Made by a program: the position numbers and the translations under genes. Below are positions 6,931 to 14,667 of a stretch of DNA of 44,699 bases, piece after piece. Source of the DNA: Candidatus Hydrogenedentota bacterium (lineage in GTDB: Bacteria; Hydrogenedentota; Hydrogenedentia; Hydrogenedentales; JAEUWI01). The notes below the pieces were generated by a model, which ran no database searches, was not told the DNA's origin, and saw only the letters and a list, made by a program, of their open reading frames with translations. Each line of letters begins with the position of its first letter. The stretch's first letter is position 1. The stretch is taken from NCBI GenBank assembly GCA_024280935.1, contig JAJRPE010000548.1, positions 1-44,699 on the forward strand, in the 5' to 3' direction.

Positions 6931-9923
6931 ACTTTTCTCTTCATGATCTTGGTATCGCCTATCGAAAATCCAAGGTAGATCTGTATTATTCATCTCAGCC
7001 TTCGCTGCTGGCCATTGCCGACTACGAACGTCAACTATCAGATCATTTACATGCCTTGAAATCAAAGCTTGAAGGAAAGGATGAAGCATGGATCAAGGAA
7101 GAATCTTTTCTCGGTGGATGGACGTTGGTGCCTAAATCCATCGATTTGCCTGAAAACGGCATAAATAACGACGGTCTCATTTTTTCGTCACCTGTGGATA
7201 CTTGGAAACATGCCTGCAAGTTAACAGAAAGCCATGGCGACGAAAAAAAGCCTAAGGCCGAATTTCGGCTGATGGCTCAGGCTAGTTTGGATTTTCATGT
7301 GCTCTCCGCATTGTGGATGCTCAAAGTGGGCCATCAATACGACAAGCACCTGACAGACTCTGCGTGTGGAAATCGCCTGCGTCGCCGACAGAATGGCAAT
7401 GTCAATCCGCTGTCGCTCGGATCTTTTAGGCCTTATCTCAAACCCTTCAGGGACTGGCGTGATAACGGCATTGAGACCATGCGTGCATCCTTGGCTGGCG
7501 GTAAGAGAATCGTCGCATTGACGGCAGATGTCAGTAGTTTTTATCACGAGTTAAATCCCAGCTTCATGCTGCTCAATGAGTTCAACAAGCTATTCGATCT
7601 GCTATTAACCGAAGAGGAGACAAAGCTTCACCGTTTATTCATCAATGCCCTGCAGGCTTGGGCGAAAAGTACTCCCCTGAAGAAAGGTCTACCGGTCGGT
7701 CTTCCAGCTTCCGCCGTCGTGGCCAATATGGCCTTGATTGAACTGGACAGACTGATCGAAAAGCAGATCGTACCTTTGTATTACGGGCGTTACGTGGATG
7801 ACGTGTTGCTGGTGATGGAGAATAGTTCGGATTTTCGTTCAACCAAAGAACTATGGCAGTGGGTTTTTGACCGTTCCTTTAACTTACTGTGCTGGACCGA
7901 TGAGGAACAGAAGCACATTCAGTTTCAGCCAACCTATCTGAGCGATAGCCGCATTCACTTCGCCAACGACAAAAACAAGGTGTTTCTGCTGGTGGGAGAG
8001 CAGGGCAAGAGGCTGGTGGAATCCATTGCCCACCAGATTCACCAACAAGCCAGTGAATGGCGTGCCCTACCCAACCTTCCTCGTGATCCTGCCAGAATCG
8101 GTGTCGATTTTGTCACCGTCGCCCAATGTGACGGTGAAACCGCTGATAATCTGCGCAAGGCAGATGTATTGACCATGCGGCGTGCGGGCTTCGCCATCAA
8201 GCTACGTGATTTTGAGGCCTACGAGCGGGACTTGTCGCCTGATGCGTGGCAGGCTCATCGACATGCTTTTCTTCGCGCCTTTATTCAGCATGTATTGGTC
8301 TTACCCCATTTTTTTGACTTGGCGCTCTACCTCCCCAGGGTTATCCGTTTGGCAACAGCCTGTGAAGATTTCGAGTATCTACGCCAAATCCTTGATGAAT
8401 TGGACAAAGTCTGTGTGCGGGTAGAAGAGGATTGCACGCTATCCATCAAATCCTGCTCCGACCAAGCGGTACCAGACCTTATGAGCCGCTGGAGAAAAAA
8501 TCTGTTTCAAAGCGTGCGGGAAAGTATTAGTGCGGCGTTTCCAACGCGTCTATCGAGAGAAGCCAAAGCGGCTTGGAAGGCGCATATGGAAGATTATCTT
8601 CCAAGCGACCTTGACGCGATACTCTCTTGGCCGCCTTCGGTCGATCTCTTCAAGACCGAGCATCAATGTCTGTTTTCCTTCGATCTGGCACATATACCGT
8701 TCCGTTTTATCTCCATGCCCAAAGAGATGGTTGCTCAAAGGGGCATCATCACGAAAAAGAACGTTATCTCTTCTGGCGGCTCAAGTGAACTGTTGCCCGA
8801 TTCCATAGAAGGTGGTATCAAGCAGTTAGCCAAATGGACAAAGTTCAGGGAGCTACCCAACGGGCTGCTCTTTGCCACACGCCCCTTTAACCTTACCGAA
8901 CTGGCACTGCTGGTTAAGAATCCATTTTCGGAATCTACCCAAGCCGAGATGCATGCCGTTGTTCTTGCAACACGTGGCTTCTCTATCAATGAGGGCATGC
9001 CTCATTGGGACAAACACGGAACCCTGCAAATTCCGCATGAAAAATCAAAGCCTCGCTACGGTATTTCGGTCTCCAGCTGGAAGACAGAGTACAAAAGCTG
9101 GGTGGCATCGGTTATGCGAAAATCAGACCCGGATCTGACGCGCTATGTTCGATTAAATCGATTGTTGAATGGCCTCATTTCCCAACCCAGAGGAACGGAT
9201 TACTTTATCCTGCCTGAGCTATCTTTGCCTGCCCAATGGTTCATGCGCTTGGCGCATAAGTTGAATAGACGGGGGATTTCTCTGATTGCAGGCATTGAAT
9301 ACCTCCATGTGCGAAAAAAAGGCGTGCGCAATCAGGTTTGGGCCGCTTTGTCCCATGATGGCTTAGGGTTTCCCTCACTGATAGTCTATCGACAGGACAA
9401 GCAGCATCCAGCGCTGCATGAAGAGCTGGAACTAAAGCGCTTGGCCGACCTTGAACTGAAACCGGAAAAGCGTTGGAAGGTTCCACCAGTAATCCAACAC
9501 GGTGATTTCCGTTTTTCCCTGCTGGTGTGCAGCGAACTCACCAATATTGCGTACCGATCTGCGTTGCGCGGTGAAGTGGATGCTCTGTTCGTGCCGGAAT
9601 GGAACCGCGATACCAATTCCTTCAATGTACTGGTTGAATCGGCGGCCCTCGACATCCATGCCTACATTATTCAGTGCAATGACCGGAAATACGGCGACAG
9701 TCGCATTCGCGCACCGTTTCAGGATCCTTGGATGCGTGATCTGCTCAGGGTGAAAGGTGGCATCTACGATTATTTCGTGAGTGGATGTATCGATATACAG
9801 GCACTGCGCCAGTTCCAATCCAGCCATCGGTCGTCTGACAGACCCTTTAAGCCGGTGCCTGATGGATTTGAGAATGACATGAATTACTGGCGCAAGGTGG
9901 TGCCTGTGGAGGAGCCACGATGA
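6927..9923 (+). CDS. Reverse transcriptase-nitrilase fusion (DRT1/UG1-like) nested in pglX
   Basis: A 998-residue two-domain protein. The RT palm is at about residues 110-400: ALTADVSSFYHEL gives the first catalytic Asp (D201), GLPVGLPASAVVANM (254-268) is the following motif, and YGRYVDDVLLV contains YVDD at 289-292, all intact. A helical middle region follows. The C-terminal part (from about 730) is a carbon-nitrogen hydrolase fold with a plausible Glu-Lys-Cys triad: FILPELSLP (E764), KPEKRWK (K848 or K851) and LLVCSELTN (C868). RT-nitrilase fusions are known as anti-phage DRT type 1 (UG1) and related 'unknown group' RTs. Here the gene sits between the two halves of pglX. Its ATG overlaps the pglX-N stop, and its TGA overlaps the pglX-C start. 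GC is lower than in the BREX backbone. No separate ncRNA locus has room beside it. The exact UG class needs a phylogeny. Confidence 0.92.
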   Translation: MNFSLHDLGIAYRKSKVDLYYSSQPSLLAIADYERQLSDHLHALKSKLEGKDEAWIKEESFLGGWTLVPKSIDLPENGINNDGLIFSSPVDTWKHACKLTESHGDEKKPKAEFRLMAQASLDFHVLSALWMLKVGHQYDKHLTDSACGNRLRRRQNGNVNPLSLGSFRPYLKPFRDWRDNGIETMRASLAGGKRIVALTADVSSFYHELNPSFMLLNEFNKLFDLLLTEEETKLHRLFINALQAWAKSTPLKKGLPVGLPASAVVANMALIELDRLIEKQIVPLYYGRYVDDVLLVMENSSDFRSTKELWQWVFDRSFNLLCWTDEEQKHIQFQPTYLSDSRIHFANDKNKVFLLVGEQGKRLVESIAHQIHQQASEWRALPNLPRDPARIGVDFVTVAQCDGETADNLRKADVLTMRRAGFAIKLRDFEAYERDLSPDAWQAHRHAFLRAFIQHVLVLPHFFDLALYLPRVIRLATACEDFEYLRQILDELDKVCVRVEEDCTLSIKSCSDQAVPDLMSRWRKNLFQSVRESISAAFPTRLSREAKAAWKAHMEDYLPSDLDAILSWPPSVDLFKTEHQCLFSFDLAHIPFRFISMPKEMVAQRGIITKKNVISSGGSSELLPDSIEGGIKQLAKWTKFRELPNGLLFATRPFNLTELALLVKNPFSESTQAEMHAVVLATRGFSINEGMPHWDKHGTLQIPHEKSKPRYGISVSSWKTEYKSWVASVMRKSDPDLTRYVRLNRLLNGLISQPRGTDYFILPELSLPAQWFMRLAHKLNRRGISLIAGIEYLHVRKKGVRNQVWAALSHDGLGFPSLIVYRQDKQHPALHEELELKRLADLELKPEKRWKVPPVIQHGDFRFSLLVCSELTNIAYRSALRGEVDALFVPEWNRDTNSFNVLVESAALDIHAYIIQCNDRKYGDSRIRAPFQDPWMRDLLRVKGGIYDYFVSGCIDIQALRQFQSSHRSSDRPFKPVPDGFENDMNYWRKVVPVEEPR

Positions 9924-11767
9924 GTGAAAAAAACAGAAAAAACGGTAGCGAAAAAGCCATGGGAAACTATCTCTACCGTGCTTCTGCTGCTGACTTCAAG
10001 AAAATACCCGGCAGCCCGATTGCCTATTGGGTGAGTGCTATGGTGTTGAATCTATTCGAAACAAACAAGAAATTGGAAGATATTTCGAAGCCACGACAAG
10101 GTGCAACGACATCTGATAACAATCGCTTTTTACGTCTATGGCATGAGGTAAAAAGCGATATAGTTGGAATGAAAATTGGATCGCTTGATGACGCACAGCA
10201 AAGTGAGTATAAGTGGTTTCCATACAATAAGGGGGGGGGCTTTAGGCGTTGGTATGGAAATCAATATTTTGTTATTAATTATGAAAACGATGGAGAAGAA
10301 ATAAAGGCGTTTCATGACGAGTTAAACAAGACCCGTCCGGGCGGAAGACTAAAGAATCAACAATTCTACTTTAAACCCTGTGTTAGCTGGTCAAAGGTAT
10401 CAAGCGGAACTTTCGCCACTCGATTTTTCCCTGGCGGGTTTATTTTTGATGTGGCGGGTTCTGCTGTTTTTTTCGGAGACGAAGCAACGTGCCTGTTCTA
10501 CAATGGCTTACTAAATACCTCTTTTGTGCGATATATACTAGGAGCGCTTTCTCCAACCTTGAATTTTGAGTCTGAGCATCTTTGTAAAATACCCGTGCTC
10601 TCTGATAATAAACTAACAACCGATCTGGCTCTAGAAGTCATTTCAAAACTGACACGTGATTCTAAGTGTGACTGGGAGTCATACGAAACTTCTTGGGACT
10701 TTATCAGCCTACCGCTGTTGCAGACCGATCACCGGCAGACATCCCTGAAGGCAACCTACCAGAAGCTCCGTACCCACTGGCGAGAGATTTCACTGCAGAT
10801 GAAGCGGTTGGAAGAAGAAAACAACCGCATATTTATCGATGCCTACGGCCTTCAAGATGAACTGACATCCGAAGTGCCGCTCAAGGAAATCACCCTGACC
10901 TGCAATCCCCACTATCGCTACAGCGGCAACAAGAGCGAGGAGGAGCTGGAAGCGCTGTTGCTGGCCGACACGATGCGCGAGTTCATCTCCTACGCCGTGG
11001 GCTGCATGTTTGGCCGCTACGCCCTCGACAAGCCAGGGCTGATCCTGGCCAATCAGGGCGAAACCATGGATGACTACTACAAAAAACTACAAACACCACG
11101 AATAGACACTAATGAACACGAAGAAAAAGAAAAAGATATTCGTGTTAATTCGTGTCCATTGGTGGTTCAAAATCTTTTCCCGGCGGACGATGACAACGTC
11201 ATCCCCATGCTCGATGGCGATTGGTTCACGGACGATATAACGGAGCGATTCTTCAAATTCCTGCGCGTCACCTTCGGCGAGGAGCACTATGAAGAAAACC
11301 TGCGCTTCATTGAAGAGGCCCTCGGCAAGGATATCCGGAAGTTCTTCCTCAAGGATTTCTACACCGACCATGTAAAACGCTACAAGAAACGGCCCATCTA
11401 CTGGCTCTTCAGCAGCCCCAAGGGCAGCTTCAACGCCCTCATCTATATGCACCGTTACCGCCCCGACACGGTGAGCGTGGTGCTCAACGACTACCTGCGG
11501 GAATTCCGCACCAAGCTGAACGCCCACAAGGACCACCTCGAAGCCGTCAGCATCAGCGGCAGTGCCTCCCAGGGCGAGAAGACCAAGGCCCTGAAAGAGA
11601 TCGAGAAGCTGAAGAAGATGATCGAGGAGATGGAAGACTACGAACGGGACGTGCTCTTTCCCCTGGCCACGGAGCAGGTGGAAATCGACCTCGACGACGG
11701 GGTGAAGGTCAATTACAACAAGTTCGGCAAAGCCCTGAAGAAGATTCCCGGACTGAGTGGAAAGTGA
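9920..11767 (+). CDS. pglX: PglX C-terminal half: target-recognition domain
   Basis: This is the second half of the split BREX methyltransferase. It begins with about 15 Lys/Glu/Asn-rich residues and then enters conserved PglX sequence at YLYRASAADFKKIPGSPIAYW. Other family marks are KPRQGATTSDNNRFLRLWHE, FRRWYGN, ADTMREFISYAVGCMFGRY and LDGDWFTDDITERF. It has its own strong ribosome binding site, GGAGGAG at 9908-9914, five bases before the ATG, plus the ATGA overlap with the RT stop. Nine G residues at 10231-10239 encode part of NKGGGFRRWYGN. An in-frame palindromic repeat adds about 25 non-family residues near residue 392 (TPRIDTNEHEEKEK). GC is low up to about 10,720, then rises abruptly. 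The ORF is otherwise full length, so the TRD subunit could fold and pair with PglX-N. Confidence 0.93.
   Translation: MSEKNRKNGSEKAMGNYLYRASAADFKKIPGSPIAYWVSAMVLNLFETNKKLEDISKPRQGATTSDNNRFLRLWHEVKSDIVGMKIGSLDDAQQSEYKWFPYNKGGGFRRWYGNQYFVINYENDGEEIKAFHDELNKTRPGGRLKNQQFYFKPCVSWSKVSSGTFATRFFPGGFIFDVAGSAVFFGDEATCLFYNGLLNTSFVRYILGALSPTLNFESEHLCKIPVLSDNKLTTDLALEVISKLTRDSKCDWESYETSWDFISLPLLQTDHRQTSLKATYQKLRTHWREISLQMKRLEEENNRIFIDAYGLQDELTSEVPLKEITLTCNPHYRYSGNKSEEELEALLLADTMREFISYAVGCMFGRYALDKPGLILANQGETMDDYYKKLQTPRIDTNEHEEKEKDIRVNSCPLVVQNLFPADDDNVIPMLDGDWFTDDITERFFKFLRVTFGEEHYEENLRFIEEALGKDIRKFFLKDFYTDHVKRYKKRPIYWLFSSPKGSFNALIYMHRYRPDTVSVVLNDYLREFRTKLNAHKDHLEAVSISGSASQGEKTKALKEIEKLKKMIEEMEDYERDVLFPLATEQVEIDLDDGVKVNYNKFGKALKKIPGLSGK
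10231..10239 (+). repeat. G9 homopolymer tract in pglX-C
   Basis: Nine consecutive G residues span codons 104-107 (AAG GGG GGG GGC). Loss or gain of one G would frameshift the target-recognition subunit while leaving PglX-N and the RT in frame. G tracts in pglX are known to cause phase variation of the Streptomyces Pgl system. Confidence 0.85.
11095..11166 (+). repeat. In-frame palindromic repeat inside pglX-C
   Basis: Two 28-nt arms (11095-11122 and 11139-11166) are inverted copies of each other with four mismatches, separated by a 16-nt A-rich centre. The sequence resembles the dispersed intergenic type reading ACACGAATTAACACGAA that is common in many environmental bacteria. Translated, it gives residues foreign to PglX. 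The total insertion keeps the reading frame, since conserved PglX sequence resumes at PADDDNVIP. Confidence 0.75.
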
Positions 11768-11771
11768 ATCC

Positions 11772-13232
11772 ATGCTAGATAAGCCCGAAGGAAAAACCCT
11801 GGAATACAAGCAGGATCTCTCCTCACCCCGTAATTTACTGAAGACGCTGGTGGCCTTTGCCAACACGGCGGGTGGACGGCTGGTCGTTGGTGTCCGTGAT
11901 GACCGGGCGCTTATCGGTGTGGAAAATCCGCTGGATGAGGAGGAACGTCTGGCCAATCTGATTGCGGATTCTATCGCTCCCCGCCTGGTACCCGACATTG
12001 AATTCATGACCGTCGAGGACAAGACACTGCTGCTTGTGGAAGTGCATCTGAGTGGACAGCGCCCTCACTTCCTCAAGGCGGAAGGGCCGGAAGCCGGAGT
12101 CTATGTGCGGCTTGGTTCCACGAACCGGCAGGCTGACCGGGAATTGATCGCTGAATTACGCCGCAGTGTTGTGGGGGTCGCCTTTGATGAGATGGCCATG
12201 CCGCAGCTCAGTGTGGACGATCTTGACTTGGACGCGGCCCAGGCCTTGTTTGGGGAGTCCCGTCCCCTTGACGAAAAGGCGCTGTTGACCCTCAAGCTGG
12301 CGGTTCATGAGCAGGGGCGGTTGGTTCCCACCAAGGGTGGGGTTTTGCTCTTTGGCAAGGAACGCGACCGACATTTCTCCGATGCCTGGGTGCAGTGTGG
12401 ACGTTTTGTGGGCCGGGACAAGGCCGATATCTTTGACCATATGGAACTTCATGACCACCTGCCGCAGACACTGGACAGTATTGTACTTTTTTTGAAGAAA
12501 CACGCCATGCGGGGTGCGGATTTTTCTGATCTCAGGCGCAAAGATGTTTGGAGCATTCCCCTTGGCATTCTTCGTGAGGTGCTAATCAACGCCTTGGTTC
12601 ATGCGGACTATTCCCAACGGGGTGCGCCGATTCGAGTCGCTTTTTTTGACGACCGAATCGAGGTGGAAAACCCTGGTATTCTGCTGCCGGGAATGACGAT
12701 AGAAGACATGAAACAGGGTGTTTCCAGGATTCGCAACCATGTGATTGCCCGGATCTTTCGCGAACTGAATCTGATCGAGCAGTGGGGTAGCGGAATTCGG
12801 CGCATATTTAAGGAAGCGGAAGCCTTGGGACTGCCGGAGTTGCAGATTTTGGAGATTGGGATGCGTGTTCGCGTTATTGTTCCACTGGCGGAACAGCTCA
12901 GTGTACAGCACCCCAAGAAGGCCGTCACCCCCGAAGTCACCCCTGAAGTCACCCCCGAAGTCACCCCCGAAGTGAAACGGCTACTCCTGGCGCTCGACGG
13001 TGAAATGCCCCGGAAGGCGATTCAAGAAGGACTGAAACTGCGGGATGAGAAGCATTTTCGGGTCGCATACCTTCAAAGGGCATTAAAAATGGGGCTCGTG
13101 GAGATGACCATTCCGGATAAACCCAACAGCCGCCTTCAAAAATACCGCCTGACCGAAAAGGGCCATGCCACGTTGGCGACCACCCGGAAATCGGAGGGAA
13201 GCAGCGATCAGGATCATATGTATAAGCGATAA
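11772..13232 (+). CDS. AlbA_2/HATPase-type ATP-binding protein with C-terminal winged helix
   Basis: Three parts can be read. The N-terminal AlbA_2 (Schlafen-like) domain has EGKTLEYKQD, VAFANTAGGRLVVGV and YVRLGSTNRQAD. The central GHKL/HATPase_c_4 region has REVLINALVHADY, DRIEVENPG and EQWGSGIRRIF. The C-terminal winged helix ends KYRLTEKGHATLAT. Such proteins are common in defence islands and are often annotated as putative transcriptional regulators or ATP-binding proteins; the exact role is unknown. I prefer ATG at 11772 over the track's GTG at 11757, because the family starts close to this Met. Either way it nearly abuts or overlaps the pglX-C stop (11767). A 12-bp repeat encodes four VTPE units before the winged helix. 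The stop codon lies in the left arm of a palindrome that precedes the RloA-like gene. Confidence 0.82.
   Translation: MLDKPEGKTLEYKQDLSSPRNLLKTLVAFANTAGGRLVVGVRDDRALIGVENPLDEEERLANLIADSIAPRLVPDIEFMTVEDKTLLLVEVHLSGQRPHFLKAEGPEAGVYVRLGSTNRQADRELIAELRRSVVGVAFDEMAMPQLSVDDLDLDAAQALFGESRPLDEKALLTLKLAVHEQGRLVPTKGGVLLFGKERDRHFSDAWVQCGRFVGRDKADIFDHMELHDHLPQTLDSIVLFLKKHAMRGADFSDLRRKDVWSIPLGILREVLINALVHADYSQRGAPIRVAFFDDRIEVENPGILLPGMTIEDMKQGVSRIRNHVIARIFRELNLIEQWGSGIRRIFKEAEALGLPELQILEIGMRVRVIVPLAEQLSVQHPKKAVTPEVTPEVTPEVTPEVKRLLLALDGEMPRKAIQEGLKLRDEKHFRVAYLQRALKMGLVEMTIPDKPNSRLQKYRLTEKGHATLATTRKSEGSSDQDHMYKR
12924..12971 (+). repeat. Four 12-bp tandem repeats (VTPE linker)
   Basis: Four contiguous units of GTCACCCCCGAA (the second has one C-to-T change) encode VTPEVTPEVTPEVTPE, a hinge between the HATPase region and the winged helix. 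Unit number can change without a frameshift. Confidence 0.9.
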
Positions 13233-13297
13233 TTTCTCTCACTTCGGGACATTTCTTATTTTATGTGGTAAAATAAGCTACTGTAAGAGAAATTATC
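13228..13297. promoter_or_regulatory. Nested double palindrome before the RloA-like gene
   Basis: The outer perfect 12-bp arms are GATAATTTCTCT (13228-13239) and AGAGAAATTATC (13286-13297). Inside them are perfect 9-bp arms, CTTATTTTA (13255-13263) and TAAAATAAG (13269-13277), around TGTGG. The region is AT-rich in a GC-richer setting. It fills the gap between the winged-helix protein and the RloA-like gene, 16 bp before the latter's ATG. It could be an operator, an attenuator/terminator pair or an internal promoter region. Confidence 0.7.
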
Positions 13298-13313
13298 ACC
13301 CAGGAGCCGTGAG

Positions 13314-14663
13314 ATGCTAATACGTTTTTCCATCGAAAACTGGCAGTCTTTTCGAGAGCAAGCGACTTTCTCCATGATTGCAGGCCCGGAGCGTCAGCAC
13401 AACGACCGGTTGGCCCGTGTGAAAAAATATGACCTGCGCGTTTTGCCCACAGCGGCCATCTACGGCGGTAATGCGTCGGGCAAGACCAACTTTGTGAAGG
13501 CCCTTGCCTTCGTCCAGGCACTGGTGGTCCGTGGCACCCAACCGGATGATCTCATCGCGGTGGAACCCTTCCTGTTGGATACAGAGGCGGTGGACGAGTC
13601 CTGCACGTTTCACTTTGAACTACTTATTGATGAGTTGGTCTACGATTTCAGTTTCTCTGTCACGAGCAGGTCGGTGGTCGAAGAGAAACTGGTGCGGGTC
13701 ACCAGCACCAGTGAGACCACCCTCTACCACCGCAAGAAGGGGAAACTGCCTGTTCTCCATGACTCGCTGAAGCCAAAAGATTTCTACAAGTTTGCCTTTC
13801 GGGGCACGCGGAAAAATCAACTGTATTTGACGAACGCGGTCTCCCAGAACGTGGAAGCCTTTCGTCCCGTATATGATTGGTTCAAGAACACGTTGGTCCT
13901 GCTTGCGCCCGACTCCCACATCCAGCAATTTGAATACTATCTGCAGGAAGAACACCCCCTGCATGGCATCATGAACACGACTTTGTCCCAGTTGGATACC
14001 GGCATAAGCCGCCTCGGAGCCGAGGAGATTCCCTTCGAAAGTATCCCAGCCCCCGAGGAACTCTTGAATAATCTGAAAGAGACCCTTAAAGAGGGCAATA
14101 TCTCCAGGCTGCACAAGCGGGATTCCAACGAGCGCTATGTTGTTTCCCGAAAAGGCAACGCCCTGATCGCCCAGAAACTCGTTGCCCACCACAGACGCAG
14201 CGATGCTTCGGAGATAAAATTTGAACTGAGCCAGGAGTCCTCGGGATCACAGCGCATAATCGACCTCATGCCCGCGTTCATTGATGCATCATCTCCACTT
14301 AATAAAAAAGTCTACGTTATTGATGAAGTGGATCGGAGTTTGCATACCCTGCTTACGCGACAGTTGTTGGAGGCCTTTCTCGATTCAAGAAGGGCCGATT
14401 CCCGGTCCCAACTCATATTCACCACCCACGATGTGTTGCTCATGGACCAGCAATTCCTTCGTCGGGATGAAATGTGGGTCACGGAAAGGGACGGGGAAGG
14501 CCGGTCTCAGCTATTCTCTCTGGGCGAGTACAAAGAACTACGCAATGACACCGATGTTCGAAAGCGGTATCTTCAAGGACGACTGGGCGGTATTCCGCGC
14601 ATTTTATTTTCCGGCGATCTGACCGGTACCACCAAAACCGCTCCCGCGAAGAGCGGAGTTTGA
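13314..14663 (+). CDS. AAA family ATPase, RloA-like (partner of RloB)
   Basis: An ABC-type AAA_15/AAA_21 ATPase of 449 residues. Walker A is GGNASGKT (51-58), preceded by FSIENWQSFREQATFSM, the usual first strand of this class. The late signature and Walker B are LSQESSGSQRIIDLMP and KVYVIDEVDRSLH, followed by FTTHDVLLMD as the H-loop region. The pairing with rloB immediately downstream (4 bp gap) is the RloAB/AbiLi-AbiLii type of abortive-infection module and resembles AAA15 plus Toprim systems such as PARIS. I infer that the ATPase senses infection and controls the RloB nuclease-like partner. CAGGAG precedes the ATG. The gene is preceded by the palindrome at 13228-13297, so it may have its own promoter. 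Confidence 0.85.
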   Translation: MLIRFSIENWQSFREQATFSMIAGPERQHNDRLARVKKYDLRVLPTAAIYGGNASGKTNFVKALAFVQALVVRGTQPDDLIAVEPFLLDTEAVDESCTFHFELLIDELVYDFSFSVTSRSVVEEKLVRVTSTSETTLYHRKKGKLPVLHDSLKPKDFYKFAFRGTRKNQLYLTNAVSQNVEAFRPVYDWFKNTLVLLAPDSHIQQFEYYLQEEHPLHGIMNTTLSQLDTGISRLGAEEIPFESIPAPEELLNNLKETLKEGNISRLHKRDSNERYVVSRKGNALIAQKLVAHHRRSDASEIKFELSQESSGSQRIIDLMPAFIDASSPLNKKVYVIDEVDRSLHTLLTRQLLEAFLDSRRADSRSQLIFTTHDVLLMDQQFLRRDEMWVTERDGEGRSQLFSLGEYKELRNDTDVRKRYLQGRLGGIPRILFSGDLTGTTKTAPAKSGV

Positions 14664-14667
14664 CCGT

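Noticed and set aside
6927-9923. Diversity-generating retroelement interpretation of the RT
   Set aside because: The RT is fused to a nitrilase, and I saw no template/variable repeat pair near the pglX recognition domain or an accessory avd-like gene.
5137-11767. Split pglX as a sequencing frameshift
   Set aside because: A whole 998-codon intact gene separates the halves and each half has its own start context, so a base error cannot explain it.
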